Shown piece by piece: positions 27,401-36,496 of a stretch of 64,000 bases of DNA (its first letter is position 1; every line of letters begins with the position of its first letter). A program made the translations under genes and the position numbers. The DNA is taken from assembly GCA_900553855.1 (NCBI GenBank), contig USFG01000002.1, positions 62,001 to 126,000 on the forward strand. Direction: 5' to 3'. The notes below the pieces were generated by a model. That model was given only the letters and a program-made list of their open reading frames with translations. It made no database searches and was not told the DNA's origin. The DNA is from an uncultured Mycoplasmatota bacterium (lineage in GTDB: Bacteria > Bacillota_I > Bacilli_A > RF39 > UBA660).

Positions 27401-27506
27401 ACACCTCCACTATTTTATTTAAATAAATAGTAAAAATCATAATATCATACATCAACACTTCGGTAAACTTATACATTTACTAAATAATATTATACACGAC
27501 CTTAAA

Positions 27507-27534
27507 TTAAAAAGAAATAGACTAAATCTATTTC
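27507..27534 (-). terminator. Terminator of valS
   Basis: A 7-bp stem (27514-27520 with 27528-27534), 7-nt loop and five T, then AATTT on the minus strand. The valS stop codon (27528-27530) is in the stem. Confidence 0.75.
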
Positions 27535-30059
27535 ATTAATTCTTCTAATTTTTTCTTTTCTTCTTCTAGTTTTTGTCTATCCATTGCAACTATATTTTGT
27601 GGTGCTTTGTTAACATAATTTTCATTAGATAGTAACTTTTCTCTTCTATTTATTGATTCAGTTAACATCTTAATTTGAGCTTCTTTAGCTGCAATATCAG
27701 CATCAGTTAAAACCTTTTCAAAGAAGATTTGAGCTTTAACTCTAGATGAGAATACTTTATATGCTCTAATACCTAAAGGCTTTGTAACAACGTTATCTTT
27801 AATCTTTAACATTTTAACTATTAAATCATTATCATCTTCAGTATCAAACATAACTTTCATATCTTTAGTAATATTATTTTCAGCTTTAACATTTCTAAAG
27901 TTCTTAATAAACGCTATTTGATCATCAACAACTTTTTCTTCATCTTCAAATATATATTTCTTAGAATATTTAGGATATTCACTAATCATTATATCTTCGG
28001 CATCTTTAATTGGAAGCATATTATATATTTCATCTGTTACATAAGGCATAAATGGTTGTAATAATTTTAAAATACCAGTTAAAACATAACATAATATGGA
28101 TTTAGTAACTTCACTATCAATACTATACTTAGCCATTTCAATATAATTATCACAGAAACTACTCCAAACAAAGTCATAAATAGTTGCACCAGCATTATTA
28201 AATTCATATTTATCCATAAATTTCTTAGTTGTATGAACACATTTCATAAATTTAGTTAATATCCATTTATCTTCTGGTTTTAAATTATCTAATGTAATTT
28301 TTTCTAATCCTTCAATATTGGTTAAAACAAATCTAGAGGCATTCCATATTTTATTAATATAATTCCAAGTAGCTTTAATTTTTTCTTCATCAAAACGCAT
28401 ATCGGTTCCTGGTGCAACATCTGTTGCTAAATAATATCTTAAGGAATCTGCTCCATATAATTTAACCATATCAAATGGATCTATCCCATTACCTAAAGAT
28501 TTACTAAATTTTCTACCTTGTTTATCTCTAATTAAACCATGAATTAAGCAATCCTTAAATGGTCTTTTACCTAATAATTTTTCACCTTGGAAAGTCATTC
28601 TATTTACCCAGAATGGGATTATATCATAACCGGTTACTAAACATGAATTAGGATAGTAAGTTTCTAATAATTTAGTGTTATCTGGCCATCCTAAAGTAGC
28701 AAAAGGCCAAAGGGCACTACTAAACCATGTATCAAGTACATCTTCATCTTGTACCCAACCATCCTCTTTAGGTGCTTCAGCTCCAACATATACTTCATCA
28801 TCTTTATACCAAGCTGGAATACGATGTCCCCACCATAATTGTCTAGAAATACACCAATCATATGTTATTTCCATCCAGTGATTCATTGTCTTTTCATATC
28901 TTGAAGGAATAAAATTAACCTTTTCATCTTTATTCTTTTGAGTTTCTAAAACATGGTCTGCTAAAGGTCTCATCTTAACAAACCATTGCTTTTTAATCAT
29001 AGGTTCAACCATAACGCCAGTTCTTTCACTATGACCTACTTCGTGAACAATTGGATCAATTTTAATTAATAATCCAGCTTCTTTTAAATCTTCTAAAACA
29101 ACTTTTCTAGCTTCTTCCCTACTTAATCCAATATATTTTTCAGGACAATTTTCATTCATTGTAGCATCATCATTCATAATAACGATTCTCTCTAAATTAT
29201 GTCTATTACCAACTTCAAAATCATTTGGATCATGAGCCGGAGTTATTTTAACACATCCAGTTCCTTTAGTAATATCAGCATGTTCATCTCCAATAATTGG
29301 AATTAATCTATTAACAATAGGAAGAATTACATTTTTACCAATTAAATGTCTATATCTATCATCTTCAGGGTTAACTGCAACAGCCGTATCACCAAATAAA
29401 GTTTCAGGTCTAGTTGTTGCAACATCTAAAAAACTTGTACCATCTTCTAAAACATATTTTAAATGATAAAAAGCACTTTCTTCTTCACTATAAATAACTT
29501 CTTCATTACTTAAAGCAGTCTTAGCAACCGGATCCCAGTTAATAATCTTTTCACCACGATAAATTAATCCTTCATTATAATAATCTACAAATACCTTTTT
29601 AACTGCAGTAGCAATTTGTTTATCTAATGTAAATCTTTCTTTAGTATAATCTAAAGATATACCTAATTTAGCCCATTGCTTACGAATTATATCAGCATGT
29701 TCATGAGTCCAATCCCAGCATGAATCTAAAAACTTTTCTCTTCCATATTCATATTTATTTATACCACTATCTTTTAGTCTTTTAACAACTTTTGCCTCAG
29801 TTGCAATTGCCGCATGATCCATTCCTGGAAGCCATAAACAGTCATAACCTTCCATTTTTTTATAACGAATAATTATATCTTGTAAGGTTACATCATAAGC
29901 ATGTCCTAAGTGTAATACCCCTGTAACATTTGGAGGTGGTAATATAATACTAAAATGCTTCTTAGAACTATTTTCATCACATTTGAAATAATTTTTACTA
30001 AGCCATTTTTCGTATTTTCCTTCTTCTACTAAATCATGATTATATTTTGTATCTAACAT
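27528..30059 (-). CDS. valS: Valyl-tRNA synthetase
   Basis: 843 residues. The class I HIGH motif appears as PPPNVTGVLHLGHA (near 41-54) and the KMSKS motif as KFSKSLGNG. The editing (CP1) domain with TTRPETLFGDTAV lies between them; a C-terminal coiled coil (last 60 residues) is present. It charges tRNA(Val). A T-box riboswitch lies directly upstream, so expression should follow uncharged tRNA(Val). Confidence 0.97.
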   Translation of the reverse strand: MLDTKYNHDLVEEGKYEKWLSKNYFKCDENSSKKHFSIILPPPNVTGVLHLGHAYDVTLQDIIIRYKKMEGYDCLWLPGMDHAAIATEAKVVKRLKDSGINKYEYGREKFLDSCWDWTHEHADIIRKQWAKLGISLDYTKERFTLDKQIATAVKKVFVDYYNEGLIYRGEKIINWDPVAKTALSNEEVIYSEEESAFYHLKYVLEDGTSFLDVATTRPETLFGDTAVAVNPEDDRYRHLIGKNVILPIVNRLIPIIGDEHADITKGTGCVKITPAHDPNDFEVGNRHNLERIVIMNDDATMNENCPEKYIGLSREEARKVVLEDLKEAGLLIKIDPIVHEVGHSERTGVMVEPMIKKQWFVKMRPLADHVLETQKNKDEKVNFIPSRYEKTMNHWMEITYDWCISRQLWWGHRIPAWYKDDEVYVGAEAPKEDGWVQDEDVLDTWFSSALWPFATLGWPDNTKLLETYYPNSCLVTGYDIIPFWVNRMTFQGEKLLGKRPFKDCLIHGLIRDKQGRKFSKSLGNGIDPFDMVKLYGADSLRYYLATDVAPGTDMRFDEEKIKATWNYINKIWNASRFVLTNIEGLEKITLDNLKPEDKWILTKFMKCVHTTKKFMDKYEFNNAGATIYDFVWSSFCDNYIEMAKYSIDSEVTKSILCYVLTGILKLLQPFMPYVTDEIYNMLPIKDAEDIMISEYPKYSKKYIFEDEEKVVDDQIAFIKNFRNVKAENNITKDMKVMFDTEDDNDLIVKMLKIKDNVVTKPLGIRAYKVFSSRVKAQIFFEKVLTDADIAAKEAQIKMLTESINRREKLLSNENYVNKAPQNIVAMDRQKLEEEKKKLEELMK

Positions 30060-30079
30060 CTAAATCTTCCTTTCTTTTT

Positions 30080-30285
30080 AAAAAAAATAGTTATAAATAT
30101 AAGGACGAATTTACCGTGGTACCACCTTAATTTATAACTATTAGTCATCTTTAATTCTTTAACGCTGAAATAGCGATTTTTCTTAGTTTGCAACCTTCTT
30201 ACATAAATTATTATTAACTTCCACCAACCATTAACTCTCTTTAAATATTTAATGCAATACTCCTCAAACTTCATTGAAAACTTAA
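30080..30285 (-). promoter_or_regulatory. T-box riboswitch controlling valS
   Basis: The minus-strand leader holds the T-box core GGTGGTACCACGG (30111-30126 region) followed by AATTCGTCCTT. A terminator is formed by 30125-30142 pairing with 30086-30104, followed by a T-run at 30080-30087; the T-box sequence provides the competing antiterminator. A Stem I-like region with AGAGAG and GGTTGGTGGAA lies at about 30190-30260. A GTT in AAGGTTGCAA is the likely valine specifier. This leader, with the promoter, accounts for the 370 bp between valS and the PilB-like gene. Confidence 0.9.
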
Positions 30286-30289
30286 TGAT

Positions 30290-30318
30290 AGTATATATTA
30301 TTTTTTATCAAATTACAA
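30290..30318 (-). promoter_or_regulatory. Promoter of the T-box/valS transcript
   Basis: Minus strand: TTGTAA (30313-30318), 17-bp spacer, TATACT (30290-30295). Confidence 0.7.
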
Positions 30319-30379
30319 GTATTAGTTAGCATAAACCAAATGAAAATTCACGAGATTTAAATAAATACATTCTATTATA

Positions 30380-30408
30380 TTGATAACAAAAATAAAAATT
30401 GATATAAT
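30380..30408 (+). promoter_or_regulatory. Promoter of the PilB/GspE-like gene
   Basis: Plus strand: TTGATA (30380-30385), 17-bp spacer, TATAAT (30403-30408); 28 bp before the ATG. Confidence 0.8.
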
Positions 30409-30435
30409 TAAATATAGAATAGAAAGAGATTGGAA

Positions 30436-31791
30436 ATGAAAGAAGATAAGAAAAATAAAGAAAAACTTATTAATGATGTTACTTTAAATCCACAAGATCT
30501 TATAGACCCAGTCTCTAAACTTGTTGTTTTTAACTATGAAGAAACACCTATTACCGAAATAGTTAACGCAATAATTGTCGATGCAATCAGAATGAAAGCA
30601 TCAGATATTCACTTTGATCCTATGGAAACGGGATTAAAAATAAGAATTCGTATTGATGGCGCATTACAAGATTATAGTATAGTTCCGTTATATGTCGAAA
30701 AAAACATTATAACTAGAATTAAAATTATATCAGGAATGAACATTACTGAATCAAGAATCCCTCAAGACGGTGCTATTAAAAATAGTTTAGATAATATTGA
30801 CGTTGATTTACGTGTTTCATGTTTACCTACTAATCTAGGAGAAAAAATAGTTATTCGTATCTTAGATTATAAAATGTCAGCTGCTGGTATTGAAGAATTA
30901 GATTTTAGTGAAGAAAATCTAGCAAAAGTAAAAAGAATGATTGAAATTCCTAATGGTATTATTCTAGTAACCGGAGCAACTGGTACCGGTAAATCAACAA
31001 CTGTTTATTCAATCCTTCAAAAACTAAATACTGAAGATTCTAACATTATAACTGTAGAAGACCCTATAGAAATGAATATTGAAGGAATAAACCAAGTTCA
31101 AGTTAACTCTGATGTCGGTCTAACATTTGCTACAGCTTTAAGAAGTATTTTAAGACAAGACCCCGATATTATAATGATCGGAGAAATTCGTGATGATGAA
31201 ACTGCAAAAATTGCTGTTCGTGCATCTATTACTGGTCACTTAGTTCTATCAACAATTCATACCAACAACTCACTTAACACTATTGAACGTTTAACTGATA
31301 TGAATGTAGAAAGATATTTACTTGGTGCCGCCTTATCTGGAATTATTTCTCAAAGACTTGCTAGACGTTTATGCAAAAAATGCCGAGTTTTAAGAGAAAC
31401 AAATGAATATGAAAGAGAATTATTTAAAAAGAATTTAGGATTAGAAATAAACGAAATATATGAACCACACGGTTGTGATGAATGTTATCAAGGATATAAA
31501 GGACGTATCGCTGTTCAAGAAGTACTTCTTATTAATCAAGATATCAAAGATGCCATTGTATTAAATTCAGAAAAAAAAGAATTAAGAAAGCTTATTTATG
31601 GTAAAGGAGGAACAACCACAATTTTCCAAGATGGATTATTAAAAGTAGTATCTGGAGAAACATCCTTAGAAGAAATATTAAAATTAGTTGAATCTGATGA
31701 TGAAACTGATACTGAAATAGAAGAAAAAGCTAAAGAAGAAAATATTAAAGAAAATGAAAAAAAAGAAACTATAGAAACTTTATCTCTATAG
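30436..31791 (+). CDS. PilB/GspE-family secretion ATPase, orphan
   Basis: ATG at 30436 gives 451 residues; a TTG at 30430 is possible. It shows the type II/IV secretion ATPase core: ASDIHFDP near residue 57, Walker A GATGTGKSTT, an Asp box (EDPIE), Walker B DPDIIMIGEIRD and a His box (STIHTN). A C-terminal four-Cys zinc motif (CKKC and CDEC) is typical of the PilB/GspE subgroup. The usual N-terminal GspE-N domain is missing or reduced. The tail is Glu/Lys-rich. No GspF/PilC, pilin or prepilin peptidase adjoins it. It differs from the CpaF-type ATPase at 45897. Role, perhaps pilus or competence, is inference. Confidence 0.88.
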   Translation: MKEDKKNKEKLINDVTLNPQDLIDPVSKLVVFNYEETPITEIVNAIIVDAIRMKASDIHFDPMETGLKIRIRIDGALQDYSIVPLYVEKNIITRIKIISGMNITESRIPQDGAIKNSLDNIDVDLRVSCLPTNLGEKIVIRILDYKMSAAGIEELDFSEENLAKVKRMIEIPNGIILVTGATGTGKSTTVYSILQKLNTEDSNIITVEDPIEMNIEGINQVQVNSDVGLTFATALRSILRQDPDIIMIGEIRDDETAKIAVRASITGHLVLSTIHTNNSLNTIERLTDMNVERYLLGAALSGIISQRLARRLCKKCRVLRETNEYERELFKKNLGLEINEIYEPHGCDECYQGYKGRIAVQEVLLINQDIKDAIVLNSEKKELRKLIYGKGGTTTIFQDGLLKVVSGETSLEEILKLVESDDETDTEIEEKAKEENIKENEKKETIETLSL

Positions 31792-31800
31792 TCTTTTTTT
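31768..31800 (+). terminator. Terminator of the PilB/GspE-like gene
   Basis: A 7-bp stem (31768-31774 with 31786-31792), 11-nt loop and seven T on the plus strand. The stop codon TAG (31789-31791) is in the stem. Confidence 0.75.
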
Positions 31801-31942
31801 AACTTATTAAATCTGCCGTATCATCAATAATAGTATTTAACTTACGTTTAATAACTTTTTTATTTTTTGTCATCTTCTCTACGCCCATATATATCCCAAT
31901 ACCGGCTGCTGCTCCTACCATCATCATCATTGTATTTTTCAT
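31799..31942 (-). CDS. 47-residue small membrane protein
   Basis: Starts at ATG 31942 (GGTGAT 3-4 nt upstream) and ends TAA at 31799, which overlaps the T-run of the convergent terminator. Sequence begins MKNTMMMMVGAAAGIGIYMG, a glycine/alanine-rich membrane segment, then a basic and finally acidic tail. It resembles YtxH-like or other short Gly-zipper membrane proteins, but I cannot assign it. It follows recD2 by 30 bp. Confidence 0.55.
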   Translation of the reverse strand: MKNTMMMMVGAAAGIGIYMGVEKMTKNKKVIKRKLNTIIDDTADLIS

Positions 31943-31972
31943 TCTATCACCATTATTATTATGAACAAAATC

Positions 31973-34132
31973 TTAAAGTTTATTCATAATTAATTCATTT
32001 AAAGTAGTTTTTCTATTAAAACTATAATCATTATTTATAGCCTTTAAATAAGCATCCTTACTACCAACTAAAATAAGTGATTTTTTAGCACGAGATACAC
32101 CCGTATATAGTAGCTTATTATAAAGCATTCTATTATAGCTTAATGATATTGGCATAATAATATAGTCAAATTCAGATCCTTGCGATTTATGAATAGTTAT
32201 AGCATAAGCATGACTAATACTTATTAGATCTTCTCTTTTATAATCAACTATATTACCATCATAATCTATACTTAATATATCTTTTTTAGAATTTACATTA
32301 ACAGAGCAAATATACCCTATATCACCATTAAAAATATTATTATCAACATCATTAACTAAATTAAGTATTTTATCCCCTACTCTATAAGTAATAGGACCAA
32401 CTTTTAATTCATCTTTTTTATTAACGACCGGATTAAAGTATTCCTGTAACAAGATATTTAAATTATCAATTCCATTTTCACCCTTATACATTGGAGCCAG
32501 AACCTGGACATTTCTAACATCAATCCCCTTCTCTTGCATTTTATCCAATAACTTAATAATAATACTTTTTATATTTAAATTATCACAAGAAATAAAACTA
32601 AAGTCATCTCCACTAGGAACTATTTCCATAACTTTATCTTTAATATTTTTAGCAACAGTTGGAATATATGATTTATCACTTTGTCTATAAATCTTTTCTA
32701 ATCTAATATGTGGTATATTAGTGTTTATTATGTCATTTAAAACTAATCCTGGTCCAACAGAAGGAAGTTGATATTCATCACCTACTAAAACTATTTGTGT
32801 ATTAAAAATATCCAATCCTCTAAGTAAAGATGCCATTAAATGGTTATCTATCATTGAAGATTCATCAACTATAATTAAATTATAATGAACACTATTTAAT
32901 TCATTTATATTAAACACATTATTTTCTTTATCCCATTTTAAAAACCTATGAATAGTACTTGCTTGATAACCGGTAGACTCACTCATTCTTTTAGCTGCTC
33001 TTCCAGTTGGTGCTAATAACAAAACATGATCCTTAATCGAGTTTTCACTAACTTTATAGATAAGTGAATACGTTTTAATTATCCCCTTAATAATTGTTGT
33101 TTTACCAGTTCCAGGACCTCCTGTAATAACACTTATATTATTAATTAAAGATTTACTAATTGCTTCTTTTTGTTCTTCATTATACTTTATATCAAGAACT
33201 TTTTCCGCTTTATTAATATATCTATCTATATTACTTACTCTACTACTTAATTTAAATAATTTAGTTAAATAATCAGCAATATACACTTCATCATCATAAT
33301 CTTCTTTTAAATATATTTTATCCCCTTTAATTGCAACCCTGCCAATATTAAATAAATAATTAATTTGACTATCAATATCAACATTTATTCCATATAACTT
33401 TTTTAAACCAGCGCATATCTCTTCTTTATATAAATAAATATCACCAGTACTAAATGTTAAATATTTCATAGTTTCAATTAAACAAGCCTTAACTCTTCGA
33501 TCATCTTCTATATCATTACTACTTAAAAATATTTCATCTAATTTCTTAAAATTAATTTCATCACTTAAATCATAAATATTTTTATTTATTATATCTTTAA
33601 TTTTTTTACCAAACTTATTAATTAAATTCATTGTTTCTTTAACACTAAATCCCATATTTTTAAGTTCAACTATTAAAGCATCATTATCAAAATATTTACA
33701 AACTGAATTATATATTTGTTCTCTTTTCTTCTCATTTATTCCATCAACTAATTCTAAATTACTTTTATTTTCTTTAATTTTATATAAACTATCATTACCA
33801 AAAACTTTATATATTTTTTTGGCAGTTACTTCTCCGCACCCTTTAACAAAAGAACTAGTTAAGAAATCAATTATAGCATCTTTACCCTCTGGTACAATTT
33901 TTTCATAATTATCAGTACTAAATTGATAACCATATCTATCATGAAAAATATACTTTCCATTTAATACATAATTATCATTATCATTAGTTTTCATAAAATA
34001 ACCAGTATAAGTAATTAGTTTATTTGTTGGTATATTTTCATCATCTGTTTCATTAACTTTAAAAAGACCAACCCTATAGCCCGATTCAGATTCAAAAATA
34101 ATATGTTTAAACTTTCCTTTAATGTAACTCAT
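31973..34132 (-). CDS. recD2: RecD2 (RecD/TraA-type) SF1B DNA helicase
   Basis: 719 residues. The N-terminal third carries an OB-like part and helix-hairpin-helix segments (GCGEVTAKKIYKVFG; VDGINEKKREQIYNSV). The helicase core has Walker A GGPGTGKTT, motif II (DESSM) and a C-terminal UvrD-like part with SYNRMLYNKLLYTGVSRAKK (motif VI). RecD2 is a 5'-3' helicase acting in repair and replication in bacteria without RecBC. Length is normal. Confidence 0.93.
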   Translation of the reverse strand: MSYIKGKFKHIIFESESGYRVGLFKVNETDDENIPTNKLITYTGYFMKTNDNDNYVLNGKYIFHDRYGYQFSTDNYEKIVPEGKDAIIDFLTSSFVKGCGEVTAKKIYKVFGNDSLYKIKENKSNLELVDGINEKKREQIYNSVCKYFDNDALIVELKNMGFSVKETMNLINKFGKKIKDIINKNIYDLSDEINFKKLDEIFLSSNDIEDDRRVKACLIETMKYLTFSTGDIYLYKEEICAGLKKLYGINVDIDSQINYLFNIGRVAIKGDKIYLKEDYDDEVYIADYLTKLFKLSSRVSNIDRYINKAEKVLDIKYNEEQKEAISKSLINNISVITGGPGTGKTTIIKGIIKTYSLIYKVSENSIKDHVLLLAPTGRAAKRMSESTGYQASTIHRFLKWDKENNVFNINELNSVHYNLIIVDESSMIDNHLMASLLRGLDIFNTQIVLVGDEYQLPSVGPGLVLNDIINTNIPHIRLEKIYRQSDKSYIPTVAKNIKDKVMEIVPSGDDFSFISCDNLNIKSIIIKLLDKMQEKGIDVRNVQVLAPMYKGENGIDNLNILLQEYFNPVVNKKDELKVGPITYRVGDKILNLVNDVDNNIFNGDIGYICSVNVNSKKDILSIDYDGNIVDYKREDLISISHAYAITIHKSQGSEFDYIIMPISLSYNRMLYNKLLYTGVSRAKKSLILVGSKDAYLKAINNDYSFNRKTTLNELIMNKL

Positions 34133-34161
34133 ACCTATAATTTTATCACATCAAAAAAAAA

Positions 34162-34551
34162 TTACAATAATATGTAATCTTTTCCAAACTTTTTATCAGT
34201 TTTATTTTCAATAATTTCAATAATAGTTTTATATTCATCATTAATATTATTAATTAAAGTATTAAAATCATCTTCAGTATAAAATGAAGAATTACTTTTC
34301 ATTTTAATATATTCTAACTTATTATCATTTAATTTTTCTAAATCAATATCTAAACTATAATTTTCTAATACTTTATCAATAAACTCATCATATTTTTCCC
34401 ATAGACTATAACTACTTTTATGATAATCACTATAACTTTCTAAATTATCTAGCACAATATCTTTAAATTTAACTAACTTATTATTTTTAGGATAACATCT
34501 AATCATTCCTGATGTATCACCTTTAACATCATATTCAACTATCGTTTTCAT
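34162..34551 (-). CDS. Hypothetical protein
   Basis: 129 residues, cytosolic, mixed helix/strand and rich in Asp/Asn/Lys/Tyr; no signal peptide or membrane segment. It starts one base after the gap stop, so it is probably co-transcribed with gap. I recognise no family. Confidence 0.55.
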   Translation of the reverse strand: MKTIVEYDVKGDTSGMIRCYPKNNKLVKFKDIVLDNLESYSDYHKSSYSLWEKYDEFIDKVLENYSLDIDLEKLNDNKLEYIKMKSNSSFYTEDDFNTLINNINDEYKTIIEIIENKTDKKFGKDYILL

Positions 34552-34552
34552 A

Positions 34553-35554
34553 TTATAACTTTAATAATTTATCCATAACTCTAATCATTTGAGAAGTATA
34601 TCCATATTCATTATCATACCAAGCAACTATTTTAACTTGTTTCTTATTAACATCTAACACCTTAGTAGATAATCCATCAACTAACGCTCCACATGTACTT
34701 CCAATAACATCACTTGATACAATAGGATCTACTGTAAAATCTAATACCTCATTCATATTGTTTCTAAATAAATCATTTATTTCATCTACACTAGTTGCTC
34801 TATTTAATGTTAAAGTTACATCTACCATAGAACCATCAATAACTGGAACTCTATAAGCAACACCATCCATTTTACCGCTAAGTGTTGGAATAACTACACC
34901 AATAGATTTTGCGGCTCCTGTACTAGTTGGAATGATATTTGAAGCAGCTGTTCTTCCTCTTCTTGATTTAATTCCTTTTTTATGTGATCCATCTAAAGTA
35001 TTTTGATCATTAGTGTATGCATGAATTGTTGACATAAAACCAGATTCAATTCCAATATTATCCTCTATTATCTTAAGAACTGGTGCTAAACAATTTGTAG
35101 TACAAGAAGCACTTGAAATAATTTCATCATCCCTACTTAAAATATTCTCATTTACTCCATAAACTACAGTTTTCATTTCATCTTTACCAGGAGCCGAAAT
35201 AATTACATGTTTAGCTCCAGCTAAAATATGTTTATATGCATCTTCTTTTTTAGTAAAAGCACCTGTACATTCTAAAACTAAATCAACATTTAATTCTCTC
35301 CAAGGACATTTTTCAGGATCATCAAATTGTAACACTTTAGTGAAAGTTGTATCAACCATAATCCCATCATCTAACACTGTAATATTCTCATCAAATTTTC
35401 TAAATACAGTATCATATTTTAGTAAATAAGCATTTTCTTCAGCAGTTCCTCTTGAATTTATAGCAACAACCTCATAATCACTACTTCCCAAAAGTAAACG
35501 ATATGCTATTCTACCAATTCTACCAAAACCATTAATTGCTATTCTTTTCTTCAT
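34553..35554 (-). CDS. gap: Glyceraldehyde-3-phosphate dehydrogenase
   Basis: 333 residues. The NAD-binding start INGFGRIGR and the catalytic SCTTNC (Cys near 150) are present, with the His-containing segment near 177 (STIHAYTNDQ). It performs the oxidative phosphorylating step of glycolysis. Unusually, no other glycolytic genes adjoin it; it is 19 bp after the NPKTG surface-protein gene and directly before a hypothetical gene. Confidence 0.97.
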   Translation of the reverse strand: MKKRIAINGFGRIGRIAYRLLLGSSDYEVVAINSRGTAEENAYLLKYDTVFRKFDENITVLDDGIMVDTTFTKVLQFDDPEKCPWRELNVDLVLECTGAFTKKEDAYKHILAGAKHVIISAPGKDEMKTVVYGVNENILSRDDEIISSASCTTNCLAPVLKIIEDNIGIESGFMSTIHAYTNDQNTLDGSHKKGIKSRRGRTAASNIIPTSTGAAKSIGVVIPTLSGKMDGVAYRVPVIDGSMVDVTLTLNRATSVDEINDLFRNNMNEVLDFTVDPIVSSDVIGSTCGALVDGLSTKVLDVNKKQVKIVAWYDNEYGYTSQMIRVMDKLLKL

Positions 35555-35573
35555 TTTTTAACCTCTTTCTTTT

Positions 35574-36494
35574 CTATATTTTATTAAATATATTTTTATT
35601 TTTAATACCAATCCATAATCCATAAACTATAAACATAGCAACCATTAAATATAACATATTATCTATTATACCAGTTTTAGGATTTTCAGTTACTTCTTCA
35701 TCCTTATTTGATTCATTAGTATCAGAAGTGTTTGTATCTTTATTATCTCCAGTATCTTTCTTATCTTGCTCGTCAAAAGATGCTTTTAATTTTTCAAAAC
35801 CTCCATCTGTATAAATAGTTAACATACAATCCATTTCAAATTTATCATCAGTATCAGTTTTAACACTATAATTAACCATAACAGTTCCATCAGAACTTTT
35901 TTTGCCATTTAATGATGTATAAAAATCAGAATTAGATTTAGCAACTTCTACTACATAATCACCATATTTGCTTCTAGGAATACATTTTTGATTTTCACTA
36001 CAAGTAACTGTTGAACCATCACTATCATCATAAATTATATAAGCAGATCCTGTTGATATATTCAACTCTCCACCAAAAATAGCAAGATAAGATGCTAATA
36101 ATCCATAAGAATTATCATAACGTATTCCATTTATATATTCTATCAATTGGTACATTACTTGACCAAGATACAGTTTAGCAGAATTTATTGAATCTTCTTC
36201 ATATGATAGTCCCTTAGTAACATCATATAAATATTTTACTCTTACACCATTATTGATAAAATCATAACTAGCTTCATATTTATGATCACCATTAATTGCA
36301 TAATATTTATTGTTATCAAAATCAAAATCTATATCAAAAGATATATCTTTCGATTCTAAAACAGCTGGCGAAAATTTTTGTTCAGTATTTTTATATTCAT
36401 TAAAAGCTTCTTTCAATTTTTCATTATTTACTTGAACATCCGCATTTACCATTAAAGGAATAAACATTATTATAAATAGTACTACCTTTTTCAT
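35574..36494 (-). CDS. Exported surface protein with NPKTG sorting signal
   Basis: 306 residues. Signal peptide MKKVVLFIIMFIPLMVNA, an extracellular domain of about 210 residues with one Cys pair (CSENQKC), a Thr/Asp/Asn-rich linker, then a C-terminal sorting signal: NPKTG, a hydrophobic stretch and a basic end. It should be anchored by a sortase, possibly the class B-like or the other sortase further along the window. No known fold is recognised in the extracellular part. It lies between a kinase and gap. Confidence 0.7.
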   Translation of the reverse strand: MKKVVLFIIMFIPLMVNADVQVNNEKLKEAFNEYKNTEQKFSPAVLESKDISFDIDFDFDNNKYYAINGDHKYEASYDFINNGVRVKYLYDVTKGLSYEEDSINSAKLYLGQVMYQLIEYINGIRYDNSYGLLASYLAIFGGELNISTGSAYIIYDDSDGSTVTCSENQKCIPRSKYGDYVVEVAKSNSDFYTSLNGKKSSDGTVMVNYSVKTDTDDKFEMDCMLTIYTDGGFEKLKASFDEQDKKDTGDNKDTNTSDTNESNKDEEVTENPKTGIIDNMLYLMVAMFIVYGLWIGIKNKNIFNKI

Positions 36495-36496
36495 TA

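Noticed and set aside
30053..30274. A 73-codon minus-strand ORF upstream of valS
   Set aside because: It lies entirely in the T-box leader; its codons include the T-box core and specifier region, so it is RNA structure, not a gene.
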